Assembly (NCBI GenBank): GCA_028281765.1
Contig: JANQJF010000021.1
Span: 1-64,000, forward strand
DNA length: 64,000 bases
Direction: 5' to 3'
DNA from: Planctomycetota bacterium
GTDB taxonomy: Bacteria; Planctomycetota; UBA1135; UBA2386
How positions within the stretch are numbered: the stretch's first letter is position 1; every line of letters begins with the position of its first letter. Shown here one piece after another: positions 32,327-40,647 of the stretch. The notes under the pieces are model-generated. The model searched no databases, was not told the DNA's origin, and worked only from the letters and a program-made list of their open reading frames with translations. The translations under genes and the position numbers were made by a program.

Positions 32327-33244
32327 TCAGTAGCCGACCGTCAGCTCCATCCCCGCCGAGAATCCGATCCCGAACGCGGCGCTCGGGTCGAGAGTCAGCA
32401 GCTGCATCTGCACGACGAGCCCGCACGACGTCGCGTCGTCCGCCACGATCGACGTCAGGGGCAGCACACCGTTCGCAGGCAGCTGCAAGCCGATGCTACC
32501 GATCGGCTGCACGAGCAGCGTGCCGCCGAACGGGGTCGGGATCGACACCGGCTGCGCGCCGATCAGAAGGGATGCGACGGCAGTGTTCGGTTGCGGGTTG
32601 CCGCAGAGGATGTCGAACGGCTGGCCGCGCACCGGCGGCGGCGAGGCGTCGAGGGTCGGCGCGCCGTTCGTGCCGCCGAAGTCCGTGCCATACGACGTCA
32701 CGCTCGCGCCGGGATCGACCCAGACCTTGAAGCCGAGGTCGAACACGAGCGGACCGACGTTGTCGTGGATGAAGATCGCTCCGGCCGCATACGTTCCGGG
32801 GGCATCGCCACCCCACGCGTAGGTGGGGCCGCTCGACGGGGTTGCCGTCGTCAGCTTGATGCCGAATCGGTCGCCGGGTTGCACGACGATTCCGGCCGAA
32901 GTCACGTCGACGCTGTGCGTGGATGGCGTCGTCGTGACGGTCGTCGGGGCGAACGTCTGCGTGAACAAGACAGTCGGTAGCGGGACTCCAGCGGCGTCGA
33001 CGTCGACGATCGAGACGTCGAACGGGAGTTGCCCGCTCGATCCGCCGTGCAGGCGGAAGTCGTCGATATCGATCTGCCGCATCAAGCCCGTGCCGTTGAT
33101 CGTGAACGTCTGCGTCACGTTTTGGTTGGCGGTGACTTCGAGGCCGTTGGTGTTGCCGGAGTCGTACGACGTGTCGATGCACGGCGACTGGGCGGCGGCG
33201 TGGGCGCAGCAGAGCGCAAGAGCGGCGACGCGGGCGATGGTCAT
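32327..33244 (-). CDS. Secreted protein with shared C-terminal domain, in kinase-sigma operon
   Basis: Exported protein of 305 residues; signal peptide ARVAALALCCAHAAAQ ends at about residue 19. The N-terminal domain (20-185) is beta-rich: QNVTQTFTINGTGLMRQID, FDVSIVDVDAAGVPLP and GIVVQPGDRFGIKL, like carbohydrate-binding or jelly-roll modules. Residues about 190-305 are a clear copy of the cluster domain: ASLLIGAQPVSIPTPFGGTLLVQP, ANGVLPLTS and VVQMQLLTLDPSAAFG. It is the last gene of a minus-strand set with kinase and ECF sigma upstream, separated from the sigma gene by ten bases, so it is probably expressed with them. Confidence 0.86.
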   Translation of the reverse strand: MTIARVAALALCCAHAAAQSPCIDTSYDSGNTNGLEVTANQNVTQTFTINGTGLMRQIDIDDFRLHGGSSGQLPFDVSIVDVDAAGVPLPTVLFTQTFAPTTVTTTPSTHSVDVTSAGIVVQPGDRFGIKLTTATPSSGPTYAWGGDAPGTYAAGAIFIHDNVGPLVFDLGFKVWVDPGASVTSYGTDFGGTNGAPTLDASPPPVRGQPFDILCGNPQPNTAVASLLIGAQPVSIPTPFGGTLLVQPIGSIGLQLPANGVLPLTSIVADDATSCGLVVQMQLLTLDPSAAFGIGFSAGMELTVGY

Positions 33245-33254
33245 ACCCGGAAGT

Positions 33255-33914
33255 CTACTCTGGTCGGTCGAGCGCTGCGCCCAGTCCGCGCTCCCGCAGC
33301 TGTTTGACCTTCTCTGCCAGTCGCGGCAGCGCGCGGCTGTAGCGCATGCGCGCCGCGTTCTCCGCGATCTCCATGCGCTTGCCCACCTCGGCGAAGCTCA
33401 GGTCGTCGAACGCCCGCAGCTGGAGCACCTCGCGGTCCTGCGGATCGAGCAACTCGAGTGCGACGCGGACCAGCGACGCGTTCTCGTCCCGTTCCGCGTG
33501 CTCGCTCGGTCGCGTCACGTCGCGCCGCGCGTCGAGGTCGAGCACGCTGTCGGACGCGGCGAACCGTAGCCGCCCGGCGTCGCGCTTCGCGCGACCGAGG
33601 TGTCGGTTGCGATCCCGGATGTTGTTCTCGGCGATGCGTGCGAGCAGGCCTCGGAAGGCCGACTCGTCCGAGATCTCGACCTTCGGGCCGTAGCGCAGGA
33701 AGTCGAGCATCGACGTCTGCACGAAGTCGCAGGTCTCGTCGCGGCTGCGCAGCATGCCGCCGAGACGGCCGTGCACGAACGACGTGATCCAGTCGAGATG
33801 GCGCTCGAGCAGTTCGCTGAGGGCAGATTGCTCGCCCGCGTTCCAGCGTCGCAGGAGGTGCAGCGTGACTCCGTCGCCGGGTGCCATGTCGGGATTGCAA
33901 TGCGGGGCGGTCAT
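33255..33914 (-). CDS. ECF-type RNA polymerase sigma factor
   Basis: Sigma factor of 219 residues. Region 2 spans about 45-105 (RSRDETCDFVQTSMLDFLRYG, FRGLLARIAENNIRDRNR) and region 4 about 155-205 (LLDPQDREVLQLRAFDDLSFAEVGKRMEIAENAARMRYSRAL). The start at 33914 lies four bases after the kinase stop; an internal ATG (33887, MAPGDG) is possible. The operon order is kinase, sigma, secreted protein, all on the minus strand with almost no gaps. This arrangement points to kinase control of the sigma factor and sigma control of envelope genes, as proposed for planctomycete ECF factors linked to Ser/Thr kinases. Confidence 0.93.
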   Translation of the reverse strand: MTAPHCNPDMAPGDGVTLHLLRRWNAGEQSALSELLERHLDWITSFVHGRLGGMLRSRDETCDFVQTSMLDFLRYGPKVEISDESAFRGLLARIAENNIRDRNRHLGRAKRDAGRLRFAASDSVLDLDARRDVTRPSEHAERDENASLVRVALELLDPQDREVLQLRAFDDLSFAEVGKRMEIAENAARMRYSRALPRLAEKVKQLRERGLGAALDRPE

Positions 33915-33918
33915 CGGA

Positions 33919-36768
33919 TCAATCGTCGAGTCCGAGCCGTTTCAAATGAGGACCGAACGACTCGGTGCGGCGGATCATCGGGGCGCACTTCGGATCGATC
34001 GAGATCGCACTCTCGAGCCAGCCGAGGGCCTCGTCCGTCCAACCGGTCACGCGTTCGTCGTCCGCGTCGAGGGTTTCGGACGAAACCAGCAGGTAGCGCG
34101 CGGCCTTGGCGAGGACCAGGGGGTCTTCGGGGAACGTGGATTGCATCAGTCGCGCGTAGTCCGCGCCGCGCTCCCCGTCTCCGAGCTTAAGGCAGCACCA
34201 GGCCGCCCGGGCGGCGACGTTCCGCAGATCGGATCGCGTCTCCACGTCTTCGGGCGCGTCGTCGCGGAGTTGGGCGAGCAGTTCGATGGCGCGATCCGAG
34301 ACTCCGACCGCGGCTTCGTAGTCGTCGTCTCGCGACAGGCCGAGGGACAGGTTCGAGTAGATCAGGCCCAGGCAGAATCGCAGAGGGCGCGAGTCCGGGT
34401 GGTTGTCGAGGAACTCCTCGATGCGACGCGCCGCCGACCGCAGCTTGTCGAGTGCGACGCTGCGGTTCTCCGGCGTCATGCTCGCGGTGACGAAAGCCGA
34501 CGTCGAGTTCGCGTACAGCGACGCGGCGAGGGCCGAATCCGGTTCGGCTTGCAGAGCACGCTCGGCGCTCTGCATCGCGCTCTGCAAGAACGGCAGGGCC
34601 GCGTCGAGGCGATCCATTCGGGCGTTCGCGATGCCGAGATCGTATTCGCGGGTGGCGACCATGGTGTCGTTGGACTCGAACGCTGGGAAGTCGCGCGCGA
34701 GACCCCGTGCGATCTCGAGCGCCTGTTCGAGGCAGAGGCGAGCGCCCTCGAGGTTGCCGATCGCGTCGAGCACCCGCCCGTGGTTCGTGAGCGTGTCCAT
34801 GGCGCGGCGACGGACCGCGACTCTCTGGTGCGGTGCGTCGAGAGGGCCGAGCCACTTGCGGGAGCTCTCGAGCGCCTCGCGCGCCTGCTCGAGCTCGCCT
34901 CGCTGCGCGAGCCACTTCGCGCGTTCGCTGAGTGCGTTCGCGAGAATGGGCTGGTGCTCTCCGGGTTTCGAGATCGACGTCAGGAGTTCGGACGCCCTTT
35001 GCAGGTCTGCGCCTGCCGCTCCGGCGACGCCATCGGTCTGCCAGCTCAGTTGGGCTCGTCGAATCAGCGCGAAAGCCAACTCCTCGCGAACCCAGTGAGC
35101 ATCCGGGTGCGTCTTCGCTGTGTGTTCCATGCAGGCCACCGCAGCGTCGAGCTGCTCGCCAGCCTCCCGTGTGCGGTCGCTGTTGCCGAGTAACGACGAA
35201 TACTGTCGATGCGCGGTCGCGAGGTAGCGACGGGGCGTGATGTCTTCGGTTTCGCGGACCAGGGTCTCGAGTTGCGCAATTGCCTCTCGCAGGTGCGACT
35301 CGGCGCGATCGCGTTCTCCGAGCTGACCGAGGATGTTGCCGAGTTGCGAACTCGCGTGGGCCGACTCGAGTCGCAGCGCGGGGTCGTTGGTTCCGGCCTC
35401 GCGGACCTTCTCGTGGAATCCGACGATCGTCTCGAGCATCTCGCGCTGCGTGTTCGTGAGTCCGGGCGTCGCCGCGAGATCGGTCTGCGTCAGCTGCGTG
35501 ATGCGGTCCAGGGTCTCGCGTGCGTCCGTGAGGACCGAGCCGACGAGTTCGCGCTGGCGTCGGGTTTCGGTCTGCTCCGCCGCGAGCGCGTCGCGTGACG
35601 CCTTGAAGTGGAAGGCGAACGCGATCGGTGCGATCACGAGCGCGAGCAAGCCGAACACGGCCGCGAGCGAGGCGGCGCGATTGCGCCTGACGAACTTGAT
35701 GCCGCGCGTCAGCGCCGAGGGCGGCGTCGCGAGGATCGGCTCGTCGCGCAGGAATCTGTGCAGGTCGTCGGCGAATTCCTGCATCGACGCGTAGCGTCGC
35801 GAGGCCTCCTTTTCGAACGCCGTGTGGCAGATCGTCTCCAGGTCCCGCGGCACGCGCGGGTTGCGGCGTCGCAGCGCGACCGGCTCGCGCGTGAGGATCG
35901 CGTCGAGGGTCTCGTGCGGCGACTTCGCCGCGAACGGACGCGCGAGCGCGAGCAGTTCGTAGAGCACGACGCCGAGCGAGAACACGTCGGTGCGCGCGTC
36001 GATCGCCTCGCCGCGGACCTGCTCCGGGCTCATGTAGTCGGGCGTGCCGGCGGTGTCTCCGGTGCGGGTGACCGCGTCACGACCGAAGTCCTTGGCGAGG
36101 CCGAAGTCCACGAGGCGCGGCGTGCCCTCGCGGGCGAGGACGATGTTGTGTGGTTTGACATCGCGATGAACGATGCCGTGTGAGTGCGCGTAGCTGAGCG
36201 CGTCCGCGACGGTCGCGACGAGCTCGGTCGAGGCCTGCACGAAGTCGGACCCGAGCAGTTCGTTCGGCACCTGCAGAGGGTCGTCCCCGGCATCGCGGAT
36301 CACGGCCGCGAGGTTGCGGCCGTCGACGTATTCCATCGCGATGAAGTGCGTCCCCTCGTGCTCGCCGACGCGGAACACCGAGGCGATGTGCGGATGGTGC
36401 AGCTTGCCCGCGGCTGCGGCCTCGCGGCGAAAGCGCTCGATGCTGCTCGCGGTCAGTTCGGGTCCGCGGCCGAGGATCTTCAGCGCGACGCGGCGATCGA
36501 GATCGGACTCTCGCGCTTCGTAGACGACGCCGGCGCCGCCACGACCGATCTCGCGCAGCAGCTCGAAGCCGGCGAAGTAGCGCGGCGAGGCGGGGTCCGC
36601 CGACTCGACGTCTTCTTCGGTGAGTACCGGGTCGAGGAGCTCGCGCAGGTCGGGCCGGTCCGCGAGCACGCTCTCGGCGGTCGGCTTGGTTTCGGAGTCG
36701 CGCAATTCGAGGTAGAGGTCGACCGCGTCACTGAGTCGGTTCAGTCGTTCGTCGCGCGAGGATGTCAT
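33919..36768 (-). CDS. Transmembrane Ser/Thr protein kinase with C-terminal helical repeats
   Basis: Hanks-type kinase of 949 residues. An N-terminal 65-residue segment (ADRPDLRELLDPVL) is typical of planctomycete kinases. The kinase domain (about 68-340) is intact: GRGGAGVVY, Lys97 in VALKI, HRDVKPHN with Asp203, DFGLAK with Asp221, and SPEQV. A transmembrane segment near 380-400 (AVFGLLALVIAPIAFAF) leads to a long extracytoplasmic region of about 550 residues with TPR-like helices. The ATG MTSSRDERLN was chosen because the frame above it is not protein-like. It is first in the operon with the ECF sigma gene four bases downstream. Confidence 0.95.
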   Translation of the reverse strand: MTSSRDERLNRLSDAVDLYLELRDSETKPTAESVLADRPDLRELLDPVLTEEDVESADPASPRYFAGFELLREIGRGGAGVVYEARESDLDRRVALKILGRGPELTASSIERFRREAAAAGKLHHPHIASVFRVGEHEGTHFIAMEYVDGRNLAAVIRDAGDDPLQVPNELLGSDFVQASTELVATVADALSYAHSHGIVHRDVKPHNIVLAREGTPRLVDFGLAKDFGRDAVTRTGDTAGTPDYMSPEQVRGEAIDARTDVFSLGVVLYELLALARPFAAKSPHETLDAILTREPVALRRRNPRVPRDLETICHTAFEKEASRRYASMQEFADDLHRFLRDEPILATPPSALTRGIKFVRRNRAASLAAVFGLLALVIAPIAFAFHFKASRDALAAEQTETRRQRELVGSVLTDARETLDRITQLTQTDLAATPGLTNTQREMLETIVGFHEKVREAGTNDPALRLESAHASSQLGNILGQLGERDRAESHLREAIAQLETLVRETEDITPRRYLATAHRQYSSLLGNSDRTREAGEQLDAAVACMEHTAKTHPDAHWVREELAFALIRRAQLSWQTDGVAGAAGADLQRASELLTSISKPGEHQPILANALSERAKWLAQRGELEQAREALESSRKWLGPLDAPHQRVAVRRRAMDTLTNHGRVLDAIGNLEGARLCLEQALEIARGLARDFPAFESNDTMVATREYDLGIANARMDRLDAALPFLQSAMQSAERALQAEPDSALAASLYANSTSAFVTASMTPENRSVALDKLRSAARRIEEFLDNHPDSRPLRFCLGLIYSNLSLGLSRDDDYEAAVGVSDRAIELLAQLRDDAPEDVETRSDLRNVAARAAWCCLKLGDGERGADYARLMQSTFPEDPLVLAKAARYLLVSSETLDADDERVTGWTDEALGWLESAISIDPKCAPMIRRTESFGPHLKRLGLDD

Positions 36769-37027
36769 GGGCGGGGTGCGAGGATCGTAACTCGTGAGCG
36801 TGGTTCGAGTACGGAGTGGCGAGGCGGCATTCGGCGGACAGCGACGAATCCGCATCGATCGCACACTGATTCCCGGGTTCGCACGAAGAAACCGTGTCGA
36901 CTTTGCACCGGCACGCGGCGCCGCGCCGCCGCCGGCTCCGTTCGCGGCGCCTGGCTACGACACGACCGAGGACGAAAACGACGACGCCTGGAACTTCGAT
37001 CTGGGATGTGACGGCGACTGACGTTCC

Positions 37028-38275
37028 CTACCGCCGCCGCATCCCCTTGAGCGACGGCGGGTCCGCCTTCAGTTCGCGCAGCTTCGGCAGCTTCTCCCGC
37101 AGGTCGCGCTGAACGTCTTCCGTGCTCCAGAGCACGGACATGTGGAGCGTTTCGAGCGTCGTCTCGCGCAGCAGTGCTGGCAGGACTTCGGCCGTCAGCG
37201 CATCGCAGCGATCGATGTGCAGCACGCGGAGTGCGCAGCTGTCGAGGATGGACGACAGCGTCGCGTCGTCGAAGGCCTTGTTGTAGCTGACGTCGATCGC
37301 GGTCAGGCGGCGTTGATCCGCGAGGTTGCGGATCGCGACGTTTGACACTTCGCAGCCTGCGATCCCCAGGGACTCGAGGCGGGGCAATTTCGCGAGCCGC
37401 GCAAGGACGTCGTCTGTGACGCCGTAGCCCTCTCGGCGGGTGCGGTCGCGGAACGACCGAGAGCGCGGGGTTCCGGTCACGTTGTCGAGATCGAGCACGC
37501 GCAGATCGTCGAGTTCCCCGAGTTTCTCGAGCAGGTCGGTCTTGGCCATCGGCCAGTTCGCGAGACTGAGCTTCTGCAGCCCGGTCAGCGTGACGACGTG
37601 CGCGAGATCCTCGTTCTCGATCATCGCGGGAGTCGACAGATCGAGCTCGACGAGTGAGGGGATGCGGCCGAGCACCGCGAAGTCGATCGAGGTCGTCAAG
37701 GCACCGCCGAACGTGAGGCTTCGTAGCGTCGGCAGGGTCTCGAGCTCCCGGAGTCCGCGATCCGTGATCTTCGTGGCTCGCGACATGTCGAGGCTGCGCA
37801 GCTTCGAGAGTCGACCGATCTCGCGCATGCCGGTATCCGTGACCGTGGTCGCGCGTTGGGAGCGGAACCCGCCGAGGCTGAGGTGCCAGAGTTCGGGACA
37901 GCGCTTCGCGAGCGCGGTCAGGTCCGCGTCGGTGGCAGCTTGGACGACGACCGAACGCGCATCGACCGGCAGCGCTTCGATCTCGTCGACCCGCGCGACG
38001 TGGTAGGTGCGGAATTGTTCGCCTCCAGTTGGCGTCACCGGCGCGGGCTCGGGATCGAACGCGCCGCTCGCAACTGCGAGCACGATCGCGCTGCCGAAGA
38101 CGATCGCCGCCGCCGCGGCGAGTCGCGTTCGGCCCGCACCAGGCTGGGGGCGCGACTGCTCTTCCTGCCACCGATCGAGAATGCGATCCGTCAGGTCTGG
38201 TGGCTCGATACCGGAGGCGATCTCCCGGAGGCCAGAGTGCACCTGGCGATCCTGGACGGTTTCGGTGCTGTTCAT
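37028..38275 (-). CDS. Predicted anti-sigma factor with transmembrane helix and leucine-rich-repeat domain
   Basis: A 415-residue protein whose ATG overlaps the stop of an ECF sigma gene (ATGA). The first 45 residues, containing REIASGIEPPDLTDRILDRW, are a short cytoplasmic segment like the tails that precede the membrane helix in anti-sigma proteins. A transmembrane segment lies at about 55-75 (AAAAAIVFGSAIVLAVASGA). The remaining 330 residues are extracytoplasmic leucine-rich repeats: LWHLSLGGF, LRSLDMSRATKITDRGLRELETL, LQKLSLANW, LRVLDLDNV, LESLGIAGCEVSNVAIRNLA and LRVLHIDRCDALTAEVLPAL, spaced about 24-26 residues as in cysteine-containing or bacterial LRRs. No zinc HxxxCxxC motif is seen, so the anti-sigma role rests on position and topology. 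Confidence 0.8.
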   Translation of the reverse strand: MNSTETVQDRQVHSGLREIASGIEPPDLTDRILDRWQEEQSRPQPGAGRTRLAAAAAIVFGSAIVLAVASGAFDPEPAPVTPTGGEQFRTYHVARVDEIEALPVDARSVVVQAATDADLTALAKRCPELWHLSLGGFRSQRATTVTDTGMREIGRLSKLRSLDMSRATKITDRGLRELETLPTLRSLTFGGALTTSIDFAVLGRIPSLVELDLSTPAMIENEDLAHVVTLTGLQKLSLANWPMAKTDLLEKLGELDDLRVLDLDNVTGTPRSRSFRDRTRREGYGVTDDVLARLAKLPRLESLGIAGCEVSNVAIRNLADQRRLTAIDVSYNKAFDDATLSSILDSCALRVLHIDRCDALTAEVLPALLRETTLETLHMSVLWSTEDVQRDLREKLPKLRELKADPPSLKGMRRR

Positions 38276-38799
38276 CGTGCGAGCTTCCCCTCGATGCACT
38301 GGCGCAGCTGCGCGCGGATGCGCTGCAGCAGCGTCTTGATGCCGGTCTCCTTGAGTCCGAACTCCTCCGCGAGCGCCTCGCGCGAGACTCCGTCGCGGTA
38401 GAAGCGATCGACGCACTGGCGCGCGCGACCGTCGAGTTGCTCGACGCACGTGCGCAGCGCGTCGAGTTGCGCGTCCCCGCCGTCGGCTTCGCATTCGTCT
38501 TGCCAGAGCCGCGTCGCGATCTCAGCGAGCCGCTTCTCGTGTCGCGAGCTGTCGCGGCGCGAGCGCAGCCACAGATTGCGCGCGGTCCGCAGGACGAACG
38601 GCCGGCGGAACGCGCCGCGCCGCATCGCTACCAAGAACGCTTCCTGCGTCAGGTCGTCGGCGACGGCCGGCTCGGCGCCGAGGAGGCGCAGGTAGCGCCA
38701 CACGCCGGCTTGATTGCTGCGGATGAACTCTTCGATCGGAACGGGCCCGTCTTCCGCGGCAGGCGGTGGCGGGAGCTGAACTTGTGGGATGGCGGACAC
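38272..38799 (-). CDS. ECF-type RNA polymerase sigma factor
   Basis: Sigma factor of 175 residues. Region 2 (about 27-95) has VWRYLRLLGAEPAVADDLTQEAFLVAM followed by FVLRTARNLWLRSRR; region 4 (about 115-168) has QLDGRARQCVDRFYRDGVSREALAEEFGLKETGIKTLLQRIRAQL. A Pro-rich N-terminal extension of about 20 residues precedes region 2. It is followed by, and overlaps, the LRR membrane protein, the classic sigma/anti-sigma order. It is the best-defined ECF pair in the window. Confidence 0.94.
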   Translation of the reverse strand: MSAIPQVQLPPPPAAEDGPVPIEEFIRSNQAGVWRYLRLLGAEPAVADDLTQEAFLVAMRRGAFRRPFVLRTARNLWLRSRRDSSRHEKRLAEIATRLWQDECEADGGDAQLDALRTCVEQLDGRARQCVDRFYRDGVSREALAEEFGLKETGIKTLLQRIRAQLRQCIEGKLAR

Positions 38800-39069
38800 G
38801 CGAGTAGATCCCCCGCGCGGGAGGCAGGGTATTCGGAAATCGTGCTCGTACCAGCGCTGTCACGACCGGGGGTGCTGATGCGGCCGAGCTGAACCGCTGA
38901 TGGAGACCGCAGTTCGGGCGCGTGCGATTCTGCCCGGCAAAAAGCCTCCCCAGTGCATCCGTCCTCCTCCTCATCTCGAATTTCATCGCGCTGCGCAAAA
39001 TCCGGGCTTCGCATGGCCAGGGAGGCGCGGCGCGAAACGAGAACCGAGAGACAAGAGAGGACAACACCG

Positions 39070-40278
39070 ATGTATCGCGCACTCGCGACGACCTTCCTGA
39101 GCACGCTGCTGTGCACCCCCGCGCTGGCCGATGGCCACAAAGGCGCCAAGTCGACGATCGTCGACACCGCTGTCGCCGCCGGCCAGTTCAAGACCCTGAC
39201 CGCCGCGCTCCAGGCCGCCGGCCTGGTCGACACCCTGAAGGGCAAAGGCCCGTTCACGGTCTTCGCGCCGTCCGACGCCGCCTTCAAGAAGCTGTCGCGA
39301 CATACGCTCAACGACCTTCTCCGTCCGGAGAACCGGGATGCGCTGACCGCGATCCTCACGTATCACGTCGTGCCGGGCCGCGTGCTGGCGAAGGACGTCG
39401 TGCAACTCACCCGCGCGGCGACCGCGAACGGCCAGTCGGTCGACATCGACGTCTCGGGCGGTGGCGTGCGCATCGACTCGTCCAACGTCGTGAAAACCGA
39501 CATCGACTGCTCCAACGGCGTTATCCACGTCATCGACACGGTCCTGATGCCGTCGATGAGCAGCCTCGTCAAGACCGCGCAGAGCACCGGCAAGTTCAAG
39601 ACGCTGCTCGCCGCGGGCGAAGCCGCCGGACTCGCGAAGACCTTCATGGGCGACGGCCCGTTCACAGTGTTCGCGCCGACCGACGACGCGTTCGCGAAGA
39701 TCCCCGCGAAGACGATCGAGTCGCTGCTGCAGCCGAAGAACCGCGCCAAGCTCGCCGAGATCCTCAAGTACCACGTCGTGCCGGGCCGCGTCTTCGCGTC
39801 GCAGGCCGCGAGCGCGAACCAGGCAGGCACGCTGCAGAAGGGCAACGTGCGCTTCTCGATCGCCGACGGCCGCCTCCGCGTCAACGACGCGAACGTGATC
39901 GCGAACGACATCGAGACGACGAACGGCGTCATCCACGTGATCGACACCGTCCTCATGCCGCCCGCCCCGGCCAAGCCGCGCGGCGCGAAGTACTTCGGCA
40001 TCGGCTCCGAGCGCCCGAGCAAGGCGATCGCCTACCAGCTCGGGCTCGACCGCCACAAGTCGCTGCTCGTGACGAGCGTGACGAAGGGCTCGGCCGCCGA
40101 GCGCGCCGGTCTCAAGCGTTACGACATCATCACGAAGGTTGCTGGAAGAAACGCGTCCGACGGCAATCTCAAGAAGGCGAAGTCCGAACGCGACTACGAC
40201 GAACTCGTGCGCTTCGACGTCCGTCGGGGGCAGAAGAACCTGCACCTCGACATCGAGGTCGGCGAGCGCCAGCACTAG
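39070..40278 (+). CDS. Secreted double-fasciclin protein with C-terminal PDZ domain
   Basis: Exported protein of 402 residues; signal peptide [20 protein letters not shown]. The ATG follows AGAGAGG about eight bases upstream. Two FAS1 domains are clear. The first (about 28-160) has [30 protein letters not shown] and [13 protein letters not shown]; the second (about 165-300) has [29 protein letters not shown] and a second [13 protein letters not shown]. Residues about 305-395 form a PDZ-like domain: [29 protein letters not shown]1 domains mediate adhesion; PDZ domains bind C-terminal peptides. The combination is not one I know as a standard architecture. A strong terminator follows. Confidence 0.92.
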   Translation: MYRALATTFLSTLLCTPALADGHKGAKSTIVDTAVAAGQFKTLTAALQAAGLVDTLKGKGPFTVFAPSDAAFKKLSRHTLNDLLRPENRDALTAILTYHVVPGRVLAKDVVQLTRAATANGQSVDIDVSGGGVRIDSSNVVKTDIDCSNGVIHVIDTVLMPSMSSLVKTAQSTGKFKTLLAAGEAAGLAKTFMGDGPFTVFAPTDDAFAKIPAKTIESLLQPKNRAKLAEILKYHVVPGRVFASQAASANQAGTLQKGNVRFSIADGRLRVNDANVIANDIETTNGVIHVIDTVLMPPAPAKPRGAKYFGIGSERPSKAIAYQLGLDRHKSLLVTSVTKGSAAERAGLKRYDIITKVAGRNASDGNLKKAKSERDYDELVRFDVRRGQKNLHLDIEVGERQH

Positions 40279-40357
40279 AGAGCAGAGAGAGAACGAGCGC
40301 GAGTGACACAGGAGACGAGCGGATCCCACCCGCTCGTGTCGCCGCGCCGCAGGGCTT

Positions 40358-40412
40358 ACCGGGCTGGTTGGTCGCCGAATGAGACACGGCGGCTGACCGG
40401 CCCGGTTTTTTT
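40358..40412 (+). terminator. Rho-independent terminator of the fasciclin-PDZ gene
   Basis: A 19-base arm at 40358-40376 pairs with 40388-40406 using mostly Watson-Crick and a few G-U pairs, and is followed by six more T after the stem. It lies 80 bases after the stop codon on the coding strand. Confidence 0.8.
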
Positions 40413-40647
40413 GCTTCTCCTGACGTTTCGGTGGGTTGCAGGGCCGGGCGCGGGCCGCGGCGCTCGGGTCGCGGGAGCGTGATCGAGCTTCACCAGCTCC
40501 ACGCCCGCCATTCGCATCCGCGCCCGCGCCCGTTTCGCGAGCCCGCCCGCGTCCGGACCGCATCTCGCGCCCGCTGACCGGGATTCTCGACCCGCTCCCT
40601 TTCCCGACGGCGGCGCATTACTGCAGGTCTCTACAGTGAGACCCACA

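Noticed and set aside
36794..37021. 75-codon plus-strand frame between a kinase gene and the LRR gene
   Set aside because: Low-complexity Pro/Ala/Arg content, no ribosome binding site, no homology to known motifs; the gap is best left without a gene.
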